Origin: Pseudomonas antarctica | Lineage (GTDB): Bacteria > Pseudomonadota > Gammaproteobacteria > Pseudomonadales > Pseudomonadaceae | Assembly (NCBI RefSeq): GCF_001647715.1 | Contig: NZ_CP015600.1 | Span: forward strand, 3,100,001 to 3,164,000 | DNA: 64,000 bases | Direction: 5' to 3' | Shown here: one piece after another, positions 23,932-33,018 of the stretch | Numbering within the stretch: the first letter of the stretch is position 1 | Layout of the letters: every line of letters begins with the position of its first letter | Translations under genes and position numbers: made by a program | The notes under the pieces: generated by a model | Told to the model about the DNA's origin: nothing | The model's database searches: none | Seen by the model: the letters and a program-made list of their open reading frames with translations, nothing else

Positions 23932-25406
23932 GATGAGGTTTCCTCGTTGAAGGCGGGGGCAAGCTGGGTGTGATAACGCGCGACAATGGCGTCGCGCCGT
24001 GGTCTGCCGTTGGCGGTGAGCAAGCCGTTGGCGGCACTGAAGGGTTCATCCAGGCGCGTCCAGCGATGCACCTGGGCGTAGTCGGGCAAGCCGGCATTGA
24101 CGGCGGCCACGGTCGCTGCCAGCTGGGTGTCGGTACAGTCGTTGCGATGGGGCCAGAGCAGCGCGTGATTCTCGGGCTGGGCTTCGCCATAGATAAATGC
24201 TTGGACGATGACGCCGCCTTGAGTCAATTCGGCCTCGACCCAATCCGGGTTGACGTTGCGCCCATAACTGGTAACGAACTGATGTTTCTTGCGGCCGTTG
24301 AGGTAGAGGAATCCGTCCGCGTCGAAGGTGCCCAGGTCGCCGCTGGGCCACCACTGATCAGGGTGTCCGGTGTGGCCCAGATAGCCGAGCAAAGTCGAGC
24401 CTTTGATCAGCACTTCACCGTCTTCGGCCAGGCGAACCTCCACATGGGGCAGGGGCTGGCCGACACTGCCCGGGCGCTGTGCATCCGGGCGATTAAGGCA
24501 CACCACCGAGGCGCATTCCGATAAGCCGTAACCTTCATAAACCGGCATGCCCAACTGCTGCGCCCGCTGCAGCAAGCCCTTGGCCACGCGGGCACCGCCG
24601 ACGGCGGCAAAGCGCAGGTGCTGCGGGTTGAATGCCTTCTGCTCGGCGGCCATGACCAACATCAACAGCAATTGCGGAACCAGGATCAGGCTATGGGGCT
24701 GACGCACCGCCAGGCAGCCGAGCAATTGAGCGGCATCCACCGCGCTGGCTCCCTGGATGCCCAAGTTTTTTTGGCTGGGCACACTCAAGGTGGCGCCGGC
24801 ATACAGCGCGGCGTAGCACCCAAGGTTTTCCAGCAGAATCGCAAGGGGCAACAGCGCCAAGTGGTGGCGTGGATCGGAAGCGTGGCTGGCCTGGTGCAAC
24901 TCGCGGGCAACCCGCAGCAGGCTGTCGGCGCTCAGGCATACGCCCTTGGGCGCCCCGGTGGTGCCGGAGGTGAATGTCACCTTGGCAGTGCCCGATGGCA
25001 TCGAAGGGCGGCCTGCAAAGCTTCTGCACCAGAAGTCGCCGTGTTGCTGGTAACCGGCAGCCAGTAGCTCAGCCTCCAGGTCTGGTTCGGCGATCACCCG
25101 TTCGGCATGGCTTTGTTCAAGACAATGGGCGCGCTGGGTGGGGCTGAAAAACGGCGGCAGGGTCAAGCAGGTCAACCCTTCGAACAGTATCGCCAAGTCC
25201 CACAGCATGGCGTCGACGCCATTGTCCAAGGCCAGCGCCACCACCTTCACGCCTTCATCGCGCAGGCGTTGCTGGCGATACGCAACTTCGGCGAACAGTG
25301 AGGTGTAATCCATTTTCAAGGTATCGCCCCACAGGGCAATGGTGCCGTCGTTGCGTTCGGCATGGCCGCGCAGCACAGCGTGGAAGCGGCGGGTTTCAGG
25401 CGACAT
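23928..25406 (-). CDS. Acyl-AMP ligase (ANL superfamily), possibly fatty-acid activating
   Basis: ATG 25406 gives 492 residues. Adenylation motifs are visible: TSGTTGAPKG (146-155), YGLSE (293-297) and SGDLG (355-359), then GRKKHQF and YGRNVNPDWVE. The C-terminal motif usually carrying the catalytic lysine reads LTANGRPRRDAI (463-474), so arginine appears in the Lys position. The closest general type is a long-chain fatty-acid ligase of the FadD/Acsl style. It overlaps the preceding gene by 11 bp and the following one by 4 bp. Whether it forms acyl-CoA, acyl-ACP or another acyl ester is open. Confidence 0.88.
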   Translation of the reverse strand: MSPETRRFHAVLRGHAERNDGTIALWGDTLKMDYTSLFAEVAYRQQRLRDEGVKVVALALDNGVDAMLWDLAILFEGLTCLTLPPFFSPTQRAHCLEQSHAERVIAEPDLEAELLAAGYQQHGDFWCRSFAGRPSMPSGTAKVTFTSGTTGAPKGVCLSADSLLRVARELHQASHASDPRHHLALLPLAILLENLGCYAALYAGATLSVPSQKNLGIQGASAVDAAQLLGCLAVRQPHSLILVPQLLLMLVMAAEQKAFNPQHLRFAAVGGARVAKGLLQRAQQLGMPVYEGYGLSECASVVCLNRPDAQRPGSVGQPLPHVEVRLAEDGEVLIKGSTLLGYLGHTGHPDQWWPSGDLGTFDADGFLYLNGRKKHQFVTSYGRNVNPDWVEAELTQGGVIVQAFIYGEAQPENHALLWPHRNDCTDTQLAATVAAVNAGLPDYAQVHRWTRLDEPFSAANGLLTANGRPRRDAIVARYHTQLAPAFNEETSS

Positions 25407-26073
25407 GGCTGTTGTCCTCAAGCGTGGTGGGCAACCCAAGGCGTGAGAACAGGCCCATGTTGCGCAAATGGATGAACCCGGCGCGGATGTTGCCGACGTG
25501 CACCCACGGTTGGCTTTCGTAGTAACTGCCCCACAGATGGCGGTCATCTCCCAGGCGCTGCGGGTCGGCCGCGCACAGGGTGACCGGCTTCAAACCCAGG
25601 CGGTGGAAACTGTTGACCAGCCCGATATTGCCGGTGAACGCCACCCACTCCAGGCCGCCCATGGCCAGCAACCACGTGATGGCGATGATGCTCAGGCGCG
25701 CACTGCCGGTATCGCTGGCGGCCAGGTTGCCGACTTCGGCAATCGCGTGGCGTTCTACTGTTTGGTCGGCAGCGGCGCTGATCAGGGGGTCGATTGGATG
25801 GTCCAGGTAACGCTCCAGAAACAGCGGCTCGGCACACGCCAGCCGTACACCGGCGACCGCACACAGGTCACCGTTGGCGTGGCTGACGCCAAATAGCTGA
25901 GGCATGAAATGCCGGATGTCGGCGCCGTGGGCAAGGCGGAAACGCTGTTGGATGAATGCCTCGAAGGCGGGGCGCTGAGTGTCGTGGGGCAGGGCGCAAG
26001 CCAGGCGCATTTGTGCACGATCGGCCTGGCCGAACAGCACGGGCAAGGGAATTTTCCAATCGATATCGGGCAT
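25396..26073 (-). CDS. Thermostable-hemolysin family protein (PF12261-like)
   Basis: The 225-residue product starts at ATG 26073; a GTG six codons upstream is an alternative, but GGGAGG sits 10 bases before the ATG. It matches thermostable-hemolysin proteins by blocks such as FIQQRFRLAHGADIRHFMPQ, AEVGNLAASDTGSAR and FTGNIGLVNSFHRLGLKP. This family shares its fold with GNAT acyltransferases and acyl-homoserine-lactone synthases, so an acyl-transfer role is more likely than haemolysis. It is the first gene of the seven-gene operon and is transcribed away from the paired regulator boxes. Confidence 0.87.
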   Translation of the reverse strand: MPDIDWKIPLPVLFGQADRAQMRLACALPHDTQRPAFEAFIQQRFRLAHGADIRHFMPQLFGVSHANGDLCAVAGVRLACAEPLFLERYLDHPIDPLISAAADQTVERHAIAEVGNLAASDTGSARLSIIAITWLLAMGGLEWVAFTGNIGLVNSFHRLGLKPVTLCAADPQRLGDDRHLWGSYYESQPWVHVGNIRAGFIHLRNMGLFSRLGLPTTLEDNSHVA

Positions 26074-26121
26074 TGGCGGTGAGCCTCCCACGTGAAGTTG
26101 GGAGGAGTATCAAAGGCATTT

Positions 26122-26138
26122 CTTAACGAAGTCTGAAG
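26122..26138 (+). promoter_or_regulatory. OmpR/PmrA-type box CTTAAC-N5-CTGAAG
   Basis: The element CTTAACGAAGTCTGAAG matches the PmrA/QseB/BqsR geometry of two half sites with a five-base spacer. It lies 49 bp upstream of the hemolysin-family start and is in inverted orientation to the second copy at 26165-26181. The two copies differ at only two of 17 positions. Confidence 0.7.
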
Positions 26139-26164
26139 GTGCTGGAAATGATCGGTGGGCTGAT

Positions 26165-26181
26165 CTTCAGACTGCCTTAAG
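26165..26181 (-). promoter_or_regulatory. Second OmpR/PmrA-type box, inverted
   Basis: Read on the minus strand this is CTTAAGGCAGTCTGAAG, the same box format as 26122-26138, in opposite orientation. The centres of the two boxes are 43 bp apart, about four helical turns. It lies 50 bp upstream of the cytochrome b561 start, so the pair may control both divergent units. Confidence 0.7.
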
Positions 26182-26230
26182 ACTTGTTCGGCAGGGTAGC
26201 GCCACTACTCAAGCAGAAGGCTTATACCCC

Positions 26231-26782
26231 ATGACCCAAAATCCGCAGACGCAGCGCTACGCGAAACTCTCGATGACCCTGCACTGGTTGATGCTGGCGC
26301 TGTTTGTCGGCGTGTATGCCTGTATTGAAATCAAAGGCTTGTTGCCTCGCGGGCATGCGCTCAAAGGGGTGTTCCTTGGCGCCCACTCCTTGTTCGGTAT
26401 CGGCATATTCGTGCTGGTGTGGCTGCGTCTGCTCGGGCGCCTGGTGCCGCGCCCGGCGATCCTGCCACGTCCGCCTATGTGGCAAACGGCAGCGTCTCAC
26501 CTGATGCACCTGGCGCTGTATGGCTTGATGGTGGTGACGCCGTTGTTGGCCTGGCTGATGCTCAATGCCGCCGGCAAACCGGTGCCGTATTTCGAGTTTG
26601 CCTTGCCGACGCTGGTGGCGCCGGACCCGGACCTGGCCAGGCAGTTCAAGCACTGGCATGAGTGGTTGGGCAGCACCGGTTACTGGTTGATCGGCCTGCA
26701 TGCAGCCGCAGGGTTGTTTCACCATTACTGGGTTCGGGACAACACCCTGGTGCGCATGCTGCCCGCGCGTTTCGGGCGCTAG
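26231..26782 (+). CDS. Cytochrome b561
   Basis: The 183-residue inner-membrane protein has four helices and the histidines expected to bind two haems (LTLHW-type MTLHWLML near the start, GAHSLFG, HLALYG and GLHAAAGLFHHYW). Such small b561 proteins move electrons from ubiquinol to superoxide or to periplasmic acceptors. ATG 26231 follows AGAAGG. It is divergent from the hemolysin-family operon and shares its regulator boxes, which suggests joint control with a redox-active pathway. Confidence 0.92.
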   Translation: MTQNPQTQRYAKLSMTLHWLMLALFVGVYACIEIKGLLPRGHALKGVFLGAHSLFGIGIFVLVWLRLLGRLVPRPAILPRPPMWQTAASHLMHLALYGLMVVTPLLAWLMLNAAGKPVPYFEFALPTLVAPDPDLARQFKHWHEWLGSTGYWLIGLHAAAGLFHHYWVRDNTLVRMLPARFGR

Positions 26783-26910
26783 ACGCGCAGCACATGGCGA
26801 AGCATGGGTGGCTGCAAGCATCCCCCAAGGAAGCGTTAAACCATCCATGTAGTTCGTGAATTTCACATTTATTGAGCTGATGAAACGTTTAACCAAGCGA
26901 TAAACGGCAG

Positions 26911-26926
26911 ACGCAAGCGCTTGCGT
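26911..26926. promoter_or_regulatory. LacI-type operator upstream of the sugar ABC operon
   Basis: ACGCAAGCGCTTGCGT is a perfect 16-base palindrome with a central CG, the hallmark of LacI-family operators. It ends 69 bp before the ATPase start, and TTGCGT at 26921-26926 can serve as a -35 for TAGAGT at 26945-26950. A second, shorter palindrome AAACGTTT lies at 26883-26890. The regulator encoded at 30498 is the likely binder. Confidence 0.7.
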
Positions 26927-26994
26927 AACGAAATGCAACTGGAATAGAGTCGGCAGCGTTCGACTACAAAAATAATAATTCCAGGAGCTCATGC

Positions 26995-28527
26995 ATGAGC
27001 CTTGAACCCTTGCTTGAAATGCAGGGCATCAGCAAAACCTTTAATGGTTTGCGGGTGCTCAAGAACGTCGGCCTGAAGGTTTACCCCGGTGAAATCCACG
27101 CCTTGATGGGTGAGAACGGCGCCGGCAAATCAACCTTGATGAAAATTCTCTCCGGCGCCTATCAGGCTGACCCCGGCGGCGAAATCCGCATCGACGGCCA
27201 GCCCGTCGCCACGTTTGACCCCGCCACCGCCAAAACCCTCGGCATCGCTGTGATCTACCAGGAACTGAGCCTGTGCCCGAACCTGAGCGTGGCCGAGAAC
27301 ATTTACCTGGGCCGTGAACTGCGGCGTGGCTGGACCATCGACCGCAAAGGCATGCAGAACGGCTGCATCGAGGTGCTGCAACGGCTGGGCGCCGAGTTCA
27401 AACCCACGACGCCGGTCAGCAGCCTGTCGATTGCCGAGCGCCAGTTGGTGGAAATCGCCCGTGCGCTGCATGCCCACGCCAGGATCCTGGTGATGGACGA
27501 ACCGACCACGCCGCTGTCATCGCGCGAGACCGATCGGCTGTTCGCGCTGATCAAACAACTGCGTAGCCAGGGCTTGGCGATCATCTATATCAGCCATCGC
27601 ATGGCCGAGATCTACGAGTTGTCGGACCGGGTCTCGGTGCTGCGCGACGGCCAGTACATTGGCGAACTGACCCGCGACGCGTTGTCGGCCGAAGTACTGG
27701 TGAAAATGATGGTCGGCCGCGACCTCTCTGGTTTCTACAAGAAGGAACACGCCGCCTATAACCCCGGCAACGTAGTGATGCGCGTGCGCGACATGGCCGA
27801 TGGCAAGCGCGTGCGCAATTGCAGCTTCGACCTGCATGCCGGCGAAGTGCTGGGCATCGCCGGGCTGGTCGGGGCAGGGCGCACCGAACTGGCACGGCTG
27901 ATCTTCGCCGCCGACCCGCGCACCTCCGGCACCCTGGAAGTGGTGGGCAAGACCGTTACCCAGCTGCGCAACCCGGCGGACGCAATCCGCGCCGGCGTGG
28001 TGTACCTCACCGAAGACCGCAAGGCCCAGGGCCTGTTCCTGGACATGAGCGTCGCCGACAACATCAACGTCTGCGCGTGTGTGCCGGATGCCCACGCGGG
28101 TGGTGTGCTGGACCGCGGCCATGCCGCGCAACGCGCGAATGATGCGATCAAGTCGCTGTCGATTCGCGTGGCCTCCGGCAAGGTCAATGTCGGTGCGCTG
28201 TCCGGCGGCAATCAGCAGAAGGTACTGCTGGCGCGGCTGCTGGAGGTCAAGCCGCATGTGCTGATCCTCGACGAACCCACGCGGGGCGTCGACATCGGCT
28301 CCAAGTCCGAGATCTACCGCATCATCAATCAACTGGCCCTGGCCGGGGTTGGCATCGTGGTGATTTCCAGCGAGCTGCCGGAAATCATCGGCACCTGCGA
28401 CCGTGTGCTGATCATGCGCGAAGGCCAGTTGGTGGCCGAAGTTGGCGGGGCCTCCGGCCACGTTATTTCCCAGGAACGTATTATTGACCTCGCCACCGGT
28501 GGCGATCAGGTGGCTGCCAATGGTTGA
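26995..28527 (+). CDS. rbsA: Sugar ABC transporter ATPase, RbsA-like
   Basis: The 510-residue protein contains two tandem ATPase domains, as in RbsA, XylG and AraG. The first has Walker A GENGAGKS and Walker [13 protein letters not shown]; the second has the usual degenerate loop [10 protein letters not shown] and signature [15 protein letters not shown]. It powers import of a pentose-like sugar. The LacI-type palindrome sits upstream. The symbol is by best family match; the true substrate is unproven. Confidence 0.93.
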   Translation: MSLEPLLEMQGISKTFNGLRVLKNVGLKVYPGEIHALMGENGAGKSTLMKILSGAYQADPGGEIRIDGQPVATFDPATAKTLGIAVIYQELSLCPNLSVAENIYLGRELRRGWTIDRKGMQNGCIEVLQRLGAEFKPTTPVSSLSIAERQLVEIARALHAHARILVMDEPTTPLSSRETDRLFALIKQLRSQGLAIIYISHRMAEIYELSDRVSVLRDGQYIGELTRDALSAEVLVKMMVGRDLSGFYKKEHAAYNPGNVVMRVRDMADGKRVRNCSFDLHAGEVLGIAGLVGAGRTELARLIFAADPRTSGTLEVVGKTVTQLRNPADAIRAGVVYLTEDRKAQGLFLDMSVADNINVCACVPDAHAGGVLDRGHAAQRANDAIKSLSIRVASGKVNVGALSGGNQQKVLLARLLEVKPHVLILDEPTRGVDIGSKSEIYRIINQLALAGVGIVVISSELPEIIGTCDRVLIMREGQLVAEVGGASGHVISQERIIDLATGGDQVAANG

Positions 28528-29509
28528 TTCAAACAACACGATGACAATTGCGGCGGTGGGCAAGGCCGAACGCGTCCGCGAGCTGATGCGCACGGTGGGC
28601 ATGCTGCCGGTACTGGTGTTGCTGCTGGTGGGCTTTGCCCTGGCCAGCGAGAACTTCCTGACCGTGCAGAACCTGTCGATCATCACCCAGCAGGCTTCGG
28701 TCAACGTGGTGCTGGCGGCGGGAATGACCTTTGTGATCCTCACGGCGGGCATCGACCTGTCCGTCGGCGCAATCCTCGCGGCCTCCGCCGTGGTGGCGCT
28801 ACAGGCGTCGATGTCGCCGCAGTTCGGCATGTTCGGGATTGCCGCCGGGATCGGTTTCGGTTTGTTGCTGGGCCTGGTCAACGGTGGGCTGATTGCATTC
28901 ATGCGCTTGCCACCGTTCATCGTCACCCTCGGCGCACTGACTGCCATGCGTGGTCTTGCACGTTTGCTGGCCGATGATAAAACCGTGTTCAACCCCGACC
29001 TGCCATTCGCGTTTATCGGCAATGACTCGATCCTCGGCGTGCCGTGGCTGGTGGTCATCGCTGTGGCGGTGGTGCTTCTGTCGTGGTTCATCCTGCGCCG
29101 CACCGTGATGGGCGTGCAGATTTACTCGGTGGGCGGCAACCCGGAGGCCGCGCGGCTGTCGGGGATCAAGGTGTGGAAGGTGTTGCTGTTCGTCTACGCC
29201 ATGTCCGGTGCATTGGCCGGGCTGGGCGCGGTGATGAGCGCCTCGCGCCTGTTTGCCGCCAATGGCCTGCAACTGGGCCAGTCCTATGAGTTGGATGCGA
29301 TCGCTGCGGTGATTCTCGGCGGCACCAGTTTTACCGGCGGCGTCGGCACCATCGGCGGCACGTTGATCGGCGCGCTGATTATCGCGGTGCTCACCAATGG
29401 CCTGGTGCTGTTGGGGGTGTCGGATATCTGGCAGTACATCATCAAGGGCATCGTGATCATTGGCGCGGTGGCGCTGGATCGCTATCGCCAATCCGGCGCA
29501 CGTACCTGA
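28520..29509 (+). CDS. rbsC: Sugar ABC transporter permease, RbsC-like
   Basis: ATG 28520 overlaps the ATPase stop by 8 bases; a second ATG at 28541 is possible. The 329-residue protein has about ten hydrophobic helices and the RbsC patterns [19 protein letters not shown] and [13 protein letters not shown], plus [20 protein letters not shown]. It forms the homodimeric channel for the RbsA-like ATPase. Confidence 0.92.
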   Translation: MVDSNNTMTIAAVGKAERVRELMRTVGMLPVLVLLLVGFALASENFLTVQNLSIITQQASVNVVLAAGMTFVILTAGIDLSVGAILAASAVVALQASMSPQFGMFGIAAGIGFGLLLGLVNGGLIAFMRLPPFIVTLGALTAMRGLARLLADDKTVFNPDLPFAFIGNDSILGVPWLVVIAVAVVLLSWFILRRTVMGVQIYSVGGNPEAARLSGIKVWKVLLFVYAMSGALAGLGAVMSASRLFAANGLQLGQSYELDAIAAVILGGTSFTGGVGTIGGTLIGALIIAVLTNGLVLLGVSDIWQYIIKGIVIIGAVALDRYRQSGART

Positions 29510-29543
29510 TTTCACTCCCACAACAATCACAAGAGAGACCCGC

Positions 29544-30476
29544 ATGAACCTTAAACGCCTGTTTCCCGTGCTTGCCTTGGCTGCCCTTATGTCCAACGTC
29601 GTGGAAGCCCGGGAGCTCAAAGCCCTCGGCATCAGCATGGGCTCGCTCGGTAACCCGTATTTCGTGACCCTGGCCGACGGTGCCACGGCCCGGGCCAAGG
29701 AGCTGAACCCCAACGTCAAGGTCACCTCGGTGTCGGCCGACTATGACCTGAGCAAGCAGTTCTCGCAGATCGACAACTTCATTTCGTCCAAGGTCGACCT
29801 GATCCTGCTCAACGCCGTCGATCCGTCGGCGATGGCCTCGGCCATCAAGAAAGCCCGTGACGCCGGAATTGTGGTGGTGGCCGTGGATGTAGACGCCAAA
29901 GGCGTCAACGCCACCGTGCAAACCGACAACGTCGAAGCCGGCAAGCTGGCCTGCCAGTTCCTGGTGGACAAGCTCGCGGGCAAAGGCAATGTGATCATCC
30001 AGAATGGCCCGCAAGTGACCGCCGTGACCGACCGCGTCAAAGGCTGCAAGGCTGCATTGGCTGGCGCGCCGGACATCAAGGTGCTCTCCGACGACCAGGA
30101 CGGCAAAGGCTCGCGCGAAGGTGGCCTGAATGTGATGCAGGGTTACCTCACTCGATTCCCGAAAATCGACGGTCTGTTTGCGATCAACGACCCGCAGGCT
30201 ATCGGCAGCGACCTGGCGGCCAAGCAGCTTAAACGCAGCGGTATCGTCATCACCTCGGTGGACGGTGCGCCGGACATCGAGAATGCATTGAAGACTGACA
30301 CCCAGATCCAGGCCTCCGCCATTCAGGACCCTTGGGCCATGGCCCAGACCGCGGTGAATGTCGGCAATGACCTTCTCAATGACAAGGCTCCGGCCGAAGC
30401 GGTGACCCTGCTCACGCCAAAATTGATTACCCGCGACAACATCGGTACCTACAGCGGCTGGTCGAGCAAACATTGA
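29544..30476 (+). CDS. rbsB: Sugar ABC transporter substrate-binding protein, RbsB-like
   Basis: ATG 29544 is preceded by AGAGAGA. The 310-residue product has a signal peptide (MNLKRLFPVLALAALMSNVV) and a type I periplasmic fold of the ribose-binding branch, with SLGNPYFVTLADGA, ILLNAVDPSAMASAIKKA and GLFAINDPQAIGSD. The ligand is most likely a pentose or pentitol, because a FGGY kinase lies downstream instead of a ribokinase. Confidence 0.92.
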   Translation: MNLKRLFPVLALAALMSNVVEARELKALGISMGSLGNPYFVTLADGATARAKELNPNVKVTSVSADYDLSKQFSQIDNFISSKVDLILLNAVDPSAMASAIKKARDAGIVVVAVDVDAKGVNATVQTDNVEAGKLACQFLVDKLAGKGNVIIQNGPQVTAVTDRVKGCKAALAGAPDIKVLSDDQDGKGSREGGLNVMQGYLTRFPKIDGLFAINDPQAIGSDLAAKQLKRSGIVITSVDGAPDIENALKTDTQIQASAIQDPWAMAQTAVNVGNDLLNDKAPAEAVTLLTPKLITRDNIGTYSGWSSKH

Positions 30477-30497
30477 TCCACTGAAGGGGAGCGCGTC

Positions 30498-31490
30498 GTG
30501 ATCACCATGGATGACGTGGCGAGCAGAGCGGGTGTGTCGACGTCGACGGTGTCGCACGTGTTGAACGGCACCCGCAAGGTCAGCCCAGCCACGGTGCAGG
30601 CGGTGCAGCGCGCGATTCAGGAACTGGGTTACATCCCCAATACCCTGGCGCGCTCGCTGGCCCGGTCCAGTACCAGCACGATTGGCGTGGCGATCTCGGC
30701 GCTGTCCAACCACTACTTCAGCGAGATGGTGCACGCGATTGAAGCCGAGTGCACAAAGCACGGCTACATGATGCTGTTTGCCGACCCCCATGACGACCCG
30801 GAGCAAGAGCTGCAGGTGGTCACGGCGCTGCATCACCGGCGCGTCGACGGCATTCTGTTGGCACCGTCCACTGGGTCAACGGCCCTGGAGTATCTGCAGG
30901 CCAATGACATGCCGACGGTGTTGGTGGACCGCATGATGAGTGAGCAGTTTGATCAGATCGGGGTGGAGAATACCCAGTCCACACTGGCGCTGGTGGCCCA
31001 CCTGATTGAACACGGGCACCGTCGTATCGGCTTTATCGCCGGGCGAGCGGGGCTGGGTACCACCGATGAGCGCGTGGCGGGTTACCGCGCTGCCCTGGCG
31101 GCGGCGGGCCTGGTATTCGACCCGCAATTGCTGGTCAATGGCGGTTCCAGCAGCGCGCCGGCGCGGGCCGCTACCGCGCAGTTACTGGGCCTGGCCGCGT
31201 CACCGACAGCGATCATGGCGGGCAATAACCTGATGACGCTTGGCGCCATGCACGCCTTGCGTGATGCGCACATTGAAGTACCGGGGCAGATGGCCCTGGT
31301 GGGGTTTGATGATTTTGACTGGGCGGATTTTTTCGTGCCGCGCCTGACGTTGATTGCTCAACCGGTCAACGAATTGGGGGCTCGCGCCGTACAAATGTTG
31401 CTGCAGCGCATGGCGTCGCCGGCTGCGCCTACGCAAAGTGTGCGCCTGGCACCCCGCCTGCAATACCGTAATTCATGTGGCTGTATTTGA
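30498..31490 (+). CDS. LacI-family transcriptional regulator
   Basis: The start is GTG 30498 with GGGGAG upstream; ATG 30507 is an alternative. The first 50 residues are the LacI helix-turn-helix and hinge (DDVASRAGVSTSTVSHVLNG, then LARSLARSSTSTIG), and the rest is a periplasmic-binding-like ligand domain. Its position in the sugar operon and the palindrome at 26911 indicate that it represses this operon until the sugar is present. Confidence 0.93.
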   Translation: MITMDDVASRAGVSTSTVSHVLNGTRKVSPATVQAVQRAIQELGYIPNTLARSLARSSTSTIGVAISALSNHYFSEMVHAIEAECTKHGYMMLFADPHDDPEQELQVVTALHHRRVDGILLAPSTGSTALEYLQANDMPTVLVDRMMSEQFDQIGVENTQSTLALVAHLIEHGHRRIGFIAGRAGLGTTDERVAGYRAALAAAGLVFDPQLLVNGGSSSAPARAATAQLLGLAASPTAIMAGNNLMTLGAMHALRDAHIEVPGQMALVGFDDFDWADFFVPRLTLIAQPVNELGARAVQMLLQRMASPAAPTQSVRLAPRLQYRNSCGCI

Positions 31491-31506
31491 TTGGAATGAT
31501 CCCCGT

Positions 31507-32967
31507 ATGAGCAGTCCTGTTTCCCTCGGCATAGACCTCGGCACTTCGGAACTCAAGGCGATCCTGATGGACGCTGACGGCGTCGTGCTGGCCCACACTG
31601 GCGTGCGTTTGAGCGTGTCGCGGCGCCAGAGCGGCTGGTCCGAACAAGCACCGCAAGACTGGTGGCAGGCCTGTTTGCAGGCGCTGGAGCAGTTACGGGT
31701 GCATGAGGCGTATGCCCGTGTGGCGTGTATCGGCCTGTCGGGGCAGATGCACGGCGCGGTGTTGCTGGGGGAAGACGATCGGGTGTTGTACCCGGCGATC
31801 CTGTGGGACGACTCGCGCGCGATGGCCGAGGCCGAACAACTCGGTGCCGGGTTTGCCGAGGTCACCGGCAGCTTGCCGATGGCCGGGCTCACGGCGCCGA
31901 AACTGCTGTGGCTGCAGCGGCATGAACCCGAGGTGTTCAAGGCGATTGATTGCGTGCTGTCCCCCAAGGATTACCTGCGCCTACGCCTGACGGGCGAACG
32001 CATCAGCGAGATGTCGGATGCCGCCGGCACGCTGTGGCTGGATGTGGCGCAGCGTGAATGGTTTGCGCCCATGGTGCGCGCCACGGGCCTGACGCCTGCG
32101 CAGATGCCCAGGTTGGTGGAGGGCGGCGCGGCAAGTGCGTGTTTGACCGCGAGCGGCTTGGGCCTGTCGCCTGAGGTCGTGATTGCCGGCGGTGGCGGCG
32201 ACAACCCGGTGGCCGCCGTCGGCATCGGCGCGATCAACGCCGGTGACGGCTTCATTACGCTGGGCACCAGCGCGGCGATTGTCGCGATTACCGATCATGC
32301 CGCCGGGAATCCGGCCAGCGCCGTGCACAGCTTCTGCCACGCGCTGCCGAACCGCTGGTACACCATGGGCGCGATGCTGGCCGGTGCCAGTTGTTTGCGT
32401 TGGGTGACGCGGCTGACCGGTATGCCGGATGAGCAGACGTTGCTGGATCGGGTGCAAGCGCAGCTGCCGATCACACAGCCCGTGCCGTTGGACACGCCGC
32501 TGTTCCTGCCGTACCTGGCCGGTGAGCGCACGCCGCATAACGATCCTTTATTGCGCGGCGGCTTTATGAGCCTGGGCCACGATTGCACGCCGGCCATGCT
32601 CGGTTATGCGGTCATGGAAGGCGTGGGTTTTGGTTTGCTGGATGCCCTGCGCGCCGTGCAAGCGGCCGGCGCCAGCGTGGGGGCTTGCGCCCTGGTCGGT
32701 GGCGGGGCGCGCAGCGAATATTGGGCGCAGTTGCTGGCCAATATCCTGCAGCGCGAGATAGTTACCTTGCAGGGCAGTGAATTGAGCGCCTGCATTGGCG
32801 CCGCGAAACTTGGGTTTCTGGCGATCGGGCAGGGCGCAGCCTTGTTGCAAGCGGGCATGCCAGTCAAGTCGCGGTACTTGCCGGACGCCACGCAACAGCC
32901 GAGGCTGGAAGCGCGTTATCGCAAGTTCCAGGGTTTACACGCTGCGGCAAAGGCGCTGCACGGCTGA
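31507..32967 (+). CDS. xylB: Xylulokinase-like FGGY carbohydrate kinase
   Basis: ATG 31507 gives 486 residues, the usual XylB size. The N-terminal ATPase signature GIDLGTSELKAILMDADG, the central SGQMHGAVLLG and SPKDYLRLRLTGE, and the C-terminal ALVGGGARSEYWAQLLANIL are all XylB-like. It would phosphorylate a ketopentose such as D-xylulose or a pentitol. No ribokinase or isomerase is present, so the imported sugar may be a ketose or an alditol oxidised elsewhere. Confidence 0.9.
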   Translation: MSSPVSLGIDLGTSELKAILMDADGVVLAHTGVRLSVSRRQSGWSEQAPQDWWQACLQALEQLRVHEAYARVACIGLSGQMHGAVLLGEDDRVLYPAILWDDSRAMAEAEQLGAGFAEVTGSLPMAGLTAPKLLWLQRHEPEVFKAIDCVLSPKDYLRLRLTGERISEMSDAAGTLWLDVAQREWFAPMVRATGLTPAQMPRLVEGGAASACLTASGLGLSPEVVIAGGGGDNPVAAVGIGAINAGDGFITLGTSAAIVAITDHAAGNPASAVHSFCHALPNRWYTMGAMLAGASCLRWVTRLTGMPDEQTLLDRVQAQLPITQPVPLDTPLFLPYLAGERTPHNDPLLRGGFMSLGHDCTPAMLGYAVMEGVGFGLLDALRAVQAAGASVGACALVGGGARSEYWAQLLANILQREIVTLQGSELSACIGAAKLGFLAIGQGAALLQAGMPVKSRYLPDATQQPRLEARYRKFQGLHAAAKALHG

Positions 32968-33018
32968 TCAACCTCCTGGTGACTTCCCCAATGCCGTTCA
33001 GTTAAGCGCAGATCCCCT

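Noticed and set aside
27517..29103. 528-codon minus-strand frame across the sugar ABC genes
   Set aside because: Crosses two clear genes antisense; shadow of GC-rich codon usage.
29457..30836. 459-codon minus-strand frame over the binding protein and LacI genes
   Set aside because: Antisense of two conserved genes, no start signal or family.
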